Assembly (NCBI RefSeq): GCF_008728515.1
Contig: NC_044988.1
Location: forward strand, 30,483,159 to 30,547,158
DNA length: 64,000 bases
Direction of reading: 5' to 3'
From: Papio anubis
Lineage: Eukaryota; Chordata; Mammalia; Primates; Cercopithecidae
The notes under the pieces were generated by a model. That model had not been told where the DNA came from and made no database searches. It saw only the letters and a list, made by a program, of their open reading frames with translations. The position numbers and the translations under genes are program-made. Numbering within the stretch: position 1 is the first letter of the stretch; each line of letters begins with the position of its first letter. Positions 56,829 to 64,000 of the stretch are shown here, piece after piece.

Positions 56829-58739
56829 CCTTTTGTTGCATTTATCCTGTTGTTTTCTCATAATTCATTATCTTTTTTCCTGAGTAGACTAAAAATGCAT
56901 AAAGGCAGTTTCAACTCATTGATGTATGCATACATTCAAGAAGCATTTAACTACAGTTATGTTTTGCTGAATACTTTCAGAATAAAGAGAGATAGCCTGG
57001 AGTAAAAGTCTTGAACTGGAGGTGCATGAACTAGCTTCACCACACAAAGCAGTCTTACTTTGTTTATGACTAAGCTAACCTTGAAAAATGGAAAAACCAT
57101 ATAAAAATATGAGGTTCTGACTTCTCTTGAAAAACTGCAATACCACCTTATACTGTACTTTGTTGAAAACTGGGCGGAGCTGTATAGTGGCTTTAGATGG
57201 GGCAAGCATTCTTACTTGGCCCAGTTCCCTCATTTACAGTGTCTGGGCCTCGTAGCCCTTCAAGTTGGTCATTCCTCACATAGATGAAGATGGGCGAGCC
57301 AGGACTGAGATCATATCTATTGAGGCAGAGCATAACGCCAAGAAATGGAGCTGTCTAGTAAGGTGAAGTGTTGGACTACTGACAATCTCTATTTAGCACA
57401 CAAGTAGTGTTTTGTTTAATCTCCCTTAACAGTTGTGTTTGTCAGTTTATCATTGTATTTTACTCAGTTTTTGTGTCTTGTGAAGTATTTGATTCATGAT
57501 ATAATGTCAGTGTCTGCCGTAACTTCATTATATGTTTTGACAATTCTAAATGGTCTCATTTATCTCATGCAATACTTTTCCGTCCAATTCTACCCTCTTA
57601 AATATCAACAATATCCATTTGCTTCCTTTTTCATTGCATTTGCATGATGAATCTTTGCTCATCTTTTTTTTTCCCATAACTTTTTAGTGTCATTTTGTTT
57701 TATATGTCTCCCATATATGACACAGTTTTGGTTTGGAGATATTTATCTTTTGATAGAGAAACATAACCATGTTATACTTATTATCTTTGTGTTTTAAGAA
57801 GAAAATTTAAGCAAATCAGATTTAATTTATATTGCATATCTTGTCTTGTTTTATGTTTTCCAATTTTGGTGCTTGCTTATTTTTTCATGCATTTTCAGTT
57901 GACTTTATTTGTACTGTGTGATTATACTCTTATGGTTAGTTTACTTTTTTAAGTAGTGGTCAGGATACAAAATAATTCTGATTCTCAGTGTATTATAAAT
58001 TGATTTCTGATTTATAAAATTCATAATTAACTGTGCATTTCCTTGCCAAAGTTAAAGACAAACTAACTTTATTTGGTCTATCCATACCCAAGGAGCAATT
58101 TAGCGTATCTCTATGGCCCTGTTCCTCTTACTCCTCAAATCTCCTTTCTGTCAATTTAATCAGGGATTAAAGACATCACTTATGAATATATCATTATTAT
58201 ATTCTTACAATACTAGTCATATTTTAAAGAAAGTCTGATGTCATTTGATTCTATACATTCGATGGGTTTTCCTGCACACTTGAAGTCCTTTAACTACAAT
58301 CTCCCACCCCTTTAGTCTTCTGTGTAAAAAGAAGAGCCAAGGGGAGGAAGAGGAATTTGTATAGCTGGCAAGGTTGTTCCAATGCAGTGCTTAGTTGGGT
58401 ACCCAGTTTTCTGGTCTCTCTACCTGCTTCAACTTAGAGTAAGCCCAATGGGGTTACTCTTTGGTGTATTGAATTGGTGGATTGAATGAGATGTTTCTTA
58501 ATAACAAATCTTAATGCTTTAAAGCATTAAGTCTCTTTCTCTGCCATGAAACCTTGTAGTCCATACATTACAAATGGTATAGCTATAGGAAGGCTGCTCA
58601 ACATGCATCAGCTTCAAACGAGAGAGAAATAACTTTTGTTGTGTTAAGCTCCTTAGGCTTCAGAGTTGATTTGTTGCCATAGCAAAGCAAAGTCATACTG
58701 AATAGTATCACCTCCCACTAAACTGAATAGAGGACCTTT
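56829..58739. other. Mostly unique DNA, possible decayed L1M 5' part
   Basis: About 57650-58010 ('ttttaagtagtggtcaggat') vaguely resembles the reverse complement of an old L1 ORF1/5' area. The rest shows nothing. Open frames here carry no signature. Confidence 0.35.
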
Positions 58740-58955
58740 CCTTTTGCCTCCTCAGCATGTCTCCACTGGAATCATTGAGTTGTTTCTCTATCTTCTCTGC
58801 TAGACTATTGGTGTCTTAAGGAAAAAGATTGCTTTTTATCTCTGTGGACTCACTGCAATGCAATGCTAATGCACACTAGAAACTCAAGAATACTACGCTC
58901 AATGCAATGCTAATGCACACTAGGAACTCAAGAAATACTTGCTGGATTGAATTGC
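58740..58955 (+). mobile_element. L2 3' end (sense) with tandem duplication
   Basis: 'ctagactattggtgtcttaa' 'ggaaaaagattgc' and 'aactcaagaaatacttgctg' 'gattga' fit an L2 tail. The end of the tail contains a 44-bp duplication. Confidence 0.5.
58856..58943. repeat. 44-bp tandem duplication
   Basis: Units 58856-58899 and 58900-58943 share 'caatgcaatgctaatgcaca' 'ctag', then 'aactcaagaa', and differ by a few changes. Confidence 0.9.
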
Positions 58956-59156
58956 ATTTTGATTCTTCCCTAACCATAGACAAGGCAGCCATTATGATAT
59001 CCATCTTCAGAGGGACTCAGAAGTGCAAGATGACTCTACCCAAGGTCACTCAATCCACTAGACATCAAATATGCTCCTCATATGCTGAGCGCTTGTGGTT
59101 TGTGAGGCTGTCAAAGATGAAGCTTGGGTCAGTTAAAACTTTTTCTCTTCTCTCAC

Positions 59157-59625
59157 CTTTATCAATCAGAGCCCCACAGAAAACAGATGGCATCTTTGTG
59201 TGGGAATTGTGAAGAAATTTTTAGATGAAAGAATGATTTAGAGAAGTGTGGGTAGGGATAAAAGAACTCAACAAGGAAAATTGAGGCACCCAGGCATTAG
59301 CATGAAGAATAAGTAGAAATGGTGTTCCTGGAGCCCATTTGAGAGCTGCAGCCAAGGAAGGCTATGGCAGAAGCTACAGTCACAGAAGAATATAGTGACT
59401 AGTATAACTGCAACAAATCCAGGAGTGCAAGTTATCAACACCTCTCTCCTTCTTCTGCTAGTGGGCTCTTCTGTTCATGTTTTCATGTTGGTCAAACCTA
59501 AATGATGCCCAAGAGTAATGGAGTCCAGGCGATGCAGTCTCTAGAGGTCAGCCTCTCAGAGAAGGGATGGCAATCATTCAGGGAAGAGAGGATGAAGGAT
59601 AACCAGCATATACCCTCAAATCAGC
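59157..59625 (-). mobile_element. LTR-like interspersed repeat, family unresolved (antisense)
   Basis: In reverse complement it carries the same end block as the copy at 16440-16985 ('ctacccacacttctctaaat', then 'gatgccatctgttttctgtg' and 'ctctgattgataaag'). It is diverged, and its left boundary is sharper than its right. Confidence 0.45.
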
Positions 59626-59699
59626 ACCTGAGACTTGGTGAAGATTTCCCTTCCAAGCAGACTTCTAGTGAAGTGTAGAAGGTAAGGTGAAAACTCAGT

Positions 59700-59945
59700 T
59701 CATTTTAGCACTGGCCTTTAACTCATCCTTCAAGGCCAAACTGATAAATCATATCCTCCAGGAAGCCTTCTCTAGACCCTTCTCTATGTCCCCTTATCTT
59801 CCAATGCCTAACTCTTTCACAACACTTAACAAATTTTGCTGAAGTTGTATCTATGTGTCTGTCTCCCTCACTGGACTATAAGCTCCTTGAGGATAGGGAC
59901 TATATATTACACACCTTTGCATCTAACATAGTGTCAGGCATCTAG
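59700..59945 (+). mobile_element. L2 LINE 3' end (sense)
   Basis: 'caggaagccttctctagacc', 'ctgtctccctcactggacta' 'taagctccttgaggatagggac' and 'agtgtcaggcatctag' are clear L2 landmarks. Confidence 0.85.
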
Positions 59946-60384
59946 AATTTTCCACTTTGTGCCAGAGATGTTTTACTCAACAGTATACATTTTTCACCAA
60001 GTTCTTGGTCTTCAAACTGCAAACTTTCTCTTGCATGGCACTGAGCATGCCTATGGCCCAGAGAAAACTGAAAAACAGTGGTTCATAACACAGGTTTACA
60101 AAATCAACATGATGATGAATGTAATTGAATTTCTGGTCCATTGAGGGAAAACATGAAATTATACAACTGCTTCATGCATTATATTGACCAGACATCTCAG
60201 TCAGATCATTGAAGAACAGCAGCATGAGGCAGGCATGGTCCTGCTTGTAATGCCTATGGGCACTGGTAGTCTGTGACTAACCCCCCATACAGATAGGTAA
60301 GCTGAGGATAAAGAGATAACTTAAATTTTTCTTTCAGATTTGCTTAGTTATGCAGTGTCTTTATATTTGTAGGCAGTGCAGGAA
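59946..60384. other. Unique DNA, weak antisense MIR trace
   Basis: 'ccatacagataggtaagctg' 'aggataaagagataac' at about 60285-60330 could be an antisense MIR core. Nothing else. Confidence 0.35.
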
Positions 60385-60565
60385 TAGTGCAAAGCCCCTG
60401 AGCCTTAAGATTAAACTGATTTGAGGTTAAATTGTAGCAAACTACTTGATGAGCTTGGACTAGTTTCTAACCCTTTCTGAGCCTCAGTTCCACATGGAGT
60501 TGTGAGAATTAAATTGAGCAACTTTTTGTAAAGTACATGGTTCAGCGTAGGCACTTGCTGTGAAT
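60385..60565 (+). mobile_element. MIR SINE (sense)
   Basis: 'cttggactagtttctaaccc' 'tttctgagcctcagttcc', then 'gttgtgagaattaaattgag' 'caa' and 'gttcagcgtaggcacttgct' match MIR. Confidence 0.75.
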
Positions 60566-62099
60566 TTATTCCTTTTGCTTTACATTATGGTGCCATATTT
60601 GTGGACCAAAGATGAGAAATGAGAGCCTGCCTTCCATCCTACACATACTATGGTGAAAATTTAGTTATGGGGCTGTATAGGTAGATATAAGATACCAAAG
60701 GGAAATTAGAAAATGCTTGGAATATAATTAACAAAACAAATATCTGAATTGCTTGAACCACAACAACTAGATCAGATCTAAATCTCCTTTGCATTGATGT
60801 GCAAATACAAGCTGTCTTTGAATCAGGAGTGCGGGGTGGGGGGAGGTGGGTGCACCTATCTTCTCACCCAAATTTCCTGTGCTCTTCATTTCATTATAGC
60901 CCTTTAGTGCCCTTCTCGGGGCTGTCAAAACTTATTTCCAATCACGTCTTCTTCCTTACAACCAATGCTCACCACAACCACACAACAGAGTGAATAAAGC
61001 TGATGTAGAAGGGAGGTACAAAATCTTCCAAATAAAATGAGGAATGGGAAACAACTTTGTCTCCATTCTCTGCTGTCAATTCTTGCTGAGTGTCAGAACA
61101 CAGTCCCATAGTAGACAATGCCATCTTGTGGTTCTTGTGAAAATCATTCCTTGGAAAATTCAAGAAGGTCATTGTTTAAATTTTACCACTAGTGTTCCTT
61201 CCTATCATATTTGTGCAGATTAAATCATCATTCCCTGAGGCTTCACCTAACAAAAACAAGAGCCAGATTATTGATAAATGAGAAGGTCACTTTAAAATGG
61301 GAAAATCCCACTATATCTTTAAAGAGTCTTAGCACATGTATGCTTTTGGCTGAAAGATAGAGGCAGGCTGGCTTCGTGGTTTGTTTTCCTTGGGAAGCAG
61401 TCACACATAATTTTTTATAATAACATAGCCTGGAATACCAATTCCCATGCCACACTGTCATCCTGCATGTCAGCACTTTGAGTATTGAATCCTGTGCAGA
61501 AAGCCCTCATCCGCACTTGTCCGAAAATGTTTCCTCTGGGTTAAAACCCGCACATAAAGGTTTCAGCAGCGGCAGCAGCTGTTTGGGCCACTTTCTGGAG
61601 TTATGTGAGTACTGTGGGTTCAGTTATATTTCCTTGGAACATAAAAATAGGAGGTTTTGGTTTGTTACCTTTGAAACCTCAGGGAAATCAAAACCAGAGC
61701 TCATTTTGGATGCTGAAGCGATTAATCCATAGTGCCCTCTGAGTTGAAGTAATGATTTGACGCACTGGAATAGTTTCTGCAGCAATATTCTCTCTCTTCT
61801 ATTTGTAGGTGATCAGAAGCAGCATTTTAAAAAAATCCCACAGTGGGACACAGAATATTCTTATATATAAAAGCATACCAATTAATGGGGTTTTTTTTTT
61901 TGTTGTTTATAACCCAATTCCAGTGGAATCTATTAAAAGCAAATGTATATAAAAATGTGGCTTTAAATTATTAAAGTTTAATTTGTCATATAGTATTAAA
62001 ACACTTTGGTAACATTTATGGGAAAAAATAGACTATGTTTTGGAAGGCAACTTGCCCTTTTAAGACCTCAAATATTCTCATAAAATTAACTTATGTTTT
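60566..62099. other. Unique, repeat-poor DNA
   Basis: About 1.5 kb without a recognised repeat. The plus frame at 61478-61732 (no ATG at its start) is protein-like in composition but has no domain that I recognise. A T11 run lies near 61890. Confidence 0.45.
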
Positions 62100-62955
62100 C
62101 AGTCAATAGATATTTTTTGAGGACCTACTAAGCTAAGTCCCAGATACTCTGTGAGGGGTTGGGTACCAGAAAATAGTAAGACATGGTTCCTGCTCTGAAG
62201 GAGTTTACAGTGCGATGGGAGGAACAGAGAAGTAAACAAGCAGCTACAAATGCATGTGGTTAGTTCTGTAATGGGGGGAATTGTGGGCTATATGAGCAAA
62301 CATTGGAGCAACACAGCAACCAATTTTAGTAATTGTAGGTTTCTAGACAAAAGTGACAAAATTAAAGATGAGAGAGTTCACCAAGTGAAGGAATGAGAAA
62401 TAATATTTTGCCCAAAAATAATAGCATGTGCAAATATCTAATATAAAAAGGGTCTTTGACTCAGAGAATGAGAAGTACTTAACTAAGGTTCACACAAAGA
62501 ATAAGGGATGGACGTGATTCACAAAAGGAGCAATTGAGCCTTCAAACCCATATCAGTAACTGTTCCCAGTATCCTGAGGACAGAGGGAAGCTCTGGAAGG
62601 GTTAATAAAGCTAGAAGGACAAACTGTCCTTATTTTTGTGGAACTTTCAGAGTTCTAGCACTGAAAGTTTTGTGTTTCAGGAAACCCCTCTGTCCCAGAA
62701 AAACCAAGGTTGTTGGTCACCTTAAATGTTCCATGATATAGTTTGGTTTTATAAATATTATCATGGATACAAGATGGAGACTTGATTAGAGGGAGTGTGA
62801 CAGAAAGGAAATCAGTTAGGAGGCTGTGGAAGTGATATGGGAGAGAAATAACTGTGGCCTGAACTGAAATAATGGTGATGAGGATGAAGAGAAATGAACT
62901 GATTCAACAAGAGTTGCTAAGGCAAAGACTAGACAGAGGTCAAATTAGACATGTA
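62100..62955 (-). mobile_element. L2 LINE 3' region (antisense), fragmented
   Basis: 'tcaatagatattttttgagg' 'acctactaagctaagtcc', 'tggttcctgctctgaaggag' 'tttacagtgc', later 'gcatgtgcaaatatc' and 'caagatggagacttgattag' 'agggagtgtgac' follow reverse-complement L2 with unrelated-looking gaps. It is cut off on the right by the THE1 LTR. Confidence 0.65.
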
Positions 62956-62958
62956 TGG

Positions 62959-63319
62959 TGTATTAGTCTGTTTTCACACTGATATAAAGAAACTAATTGA
63001 GACTGGGTAATTCATAAGCAAAAGAGATTTAATTTACTCACAGTTATGCATGACTGAGGAGGCCTCAAGAAACTTACAACCATGGCGGAATGTGAAGAGG
63101 AAGCAAGGCACATCTTATATGGCGGCAGAAGAGAGAGAGAGCAAAGGAGGAAGTACTGCTTTTAAACCACCAGATCTCTTGAGAACTCACTCAGTATCAA
63201 GAATGGCAAGGGGGGAACTGCCCCATGATCCAGTTACCTCCCACCAGGTCCCTCCATTGATATGTGAGGATTACAATTTAAGATGAGATTTGGGTGGAGA
63301 CACAGAGCCAAATCATATT
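62959..63319 (-). mobile_element. THE1-type LTR (ERVL-MaLR), antisense, 3' LTR
   Basis: About 360 bp, from 'tgtattagtctgttttcaca' to 'ggagacacagagccaaatca' 'tatta', the usual THE1 LTR length. Blocks 'actgggtaattcataagcaa', 'aacttacaaccatggcggaa' and 'ccatgatccagttacctccc' match well. Since the internal region follows on the right, this is the 3' LTR of a minus-strand element. THE1 elements are simian-specific, which sets the lineage. Confidence 0.93.
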
Positions 63320-64000
63320 ATTCTGCCCTAGCCCCACCTTTTCACATTTCATAGCCTATCATGCCTTCCCAACAGTCCCCCAAAGTCTTAACTCATTTCA
63401 GCATTAACTCAAAAGTCCAAATACAAAGTCTCACCTGAGACAAGGCAAGTCCCTTCTGCCTATGAGACAGTAAAATAAAAAATGAGTTAATTACCTCCAA
63501 GATACAGTGAGGGTACAGGCATTGGGTAAATGTTCCCATTCAAAATGGAAGAAATTAGGCAAAACAAAGGAGTCACAAGCCCCATGAAAGTCCAGAAGCC
63601 AACAAGGCAGTCATTAAATCTTAAAGCTCCAAAATAATCTTCTTTGACTCCACGTCTCACATCTAGGGTGCACTGATGCAAGGGTTGGGTTCCCAAGGCC
63701 TTGGACAGCTCTGCTCCTGTAGCTCTGCACAGTATAGCCCTGTGGCTGTTTTCACAGACTGGCATTGAGTGCCTGAGGCTTTTCCAGGTGCACAGTGCAT
63801 GCTGTTGGTGGATCTACCATTCTGGGGTCTGGAGGGTGTTGACCTTCTTCTCACAGATCTACTAGGTAGTGCCCCAGTAGGAACTCTGCTTGGGGGCTCC
63901 AACCCCACATTTGCCTTCTGCATTGCCCTAGTATAGGTTCTTCATGATGGCTCTGCCCCTGTAGCAGACTTCTGTCTGGACATCCAGGAGTTTCCATACA
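63320..64000 (-). mobile_element. THE1 internal region (antisense), partial
   Basis: 'ttcccaacagtcccccaaag' 'tcttaactcatttcagcatt', 'gagacaaggcaagtcccttc', 'ccattctggggtctggaggg' and 'gggggctccaaccccacatt' match THE1 internal sequence in reverse complement. MaLR internals have no functional genes, and the minus frames here (63487-63765, 63663-63923) are interrupted. The element runs past the window edge, so its 5' LTR is not seen. Confidence 0.9.

Noticed and set aside
60829..60851. G-rich run considered as a G-quadruplex
   Set aside because: The G runs do not give four well-separated tracts of three or more, so a standard quadruplex is not supported.
1..64000. CRISPR array, bacterial operon, tRNA, rRNA or snRNA genes
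   Set aside because: No regularly spaced repeats, no RNA gene signatures and no prokaryotic gene organisation. All tRNA-like traces are MIR SINEs or the ERVL primer site.

Overview
The window is mammalian, specifically simian-primate and most likely human, genomic DNA. It holds dimeric Alu elements on both strands, a primate-type L1 (L1PA-like) tail, a THE1-type MaLR element and a deep background of MIR, L2, MLT1, MER5A and old L1M fragments. There is no bacterial or viral gene organisation. Base composition is AT-rich and CpG-poor, and every long open frame either lies in a retrotransposon or has no support. I see no complete protein-coding gene and no tRNA, rRNA or snRNA gene. The setting fits a gene desert or a very large intron. 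All family names rest on recalled consensus sequences, not on a database search, so subfamily labels are tentative.

Layout: 1-3.9 kb has an MLT1-type LTR, an L1M tail, a MIR and unique DNA. 3.9-6.15 kb is a 5'-truncated antisense L1. 6.5-10.1 kb has L2 pieces, an antisense LTR and a sense L1M tail. 10.1-12.8 kb is mostly unique and contains the one protein-like stretch not explained by repeats, a possible last exon at 11304-11535 followed by AATAAA at 11631. 12.8-15.05 kb is an old L1 with a 5' inversion (twin-priming shape) broken by a younger antisense L1. 15.2-22.2 kb has MIR, L2, LTR and L1M relics, including an ERVL-type LTR end with a tRNA-Leu-like primer site. 22.55-27.28 kb is an antisense L1 spanning 3' UTR to 5' end, with an Alu inside, an internal deletion and a GC-rich tandem-repeated 5' UTR.

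27.3-36.2 kb has an L1M 3' UTR with an Alu, MIRs, MLT1 fragments and an internally deleted L1M. 36.25-38.95 kb is a long sense L1M interrupted by a younger antisense L1 tail. 39.7-41.3 kb has an MLT1A-like LTR, a MIR and an antisense L1 tail. 41.3-53.3 kb is relatively repeat-poor, with one Alu and a compound microsatellite, MIR pieces and two MER5A-like DNA transposons. 53.3-59.95 kb has an L1 end, two Alus, an L3/CR1-like piece, an L1M tail and L2 copies with two short tandem duplications. 62.1-64 kb is an L2 followed by a THE1-like LTR and internal region that runs off the right edge.

No set of genes works together here. What can be read is the insertion history: old MIR/L2/L3, then MLT1, MER5A and L1M, then primate L1, Alu and THE1.
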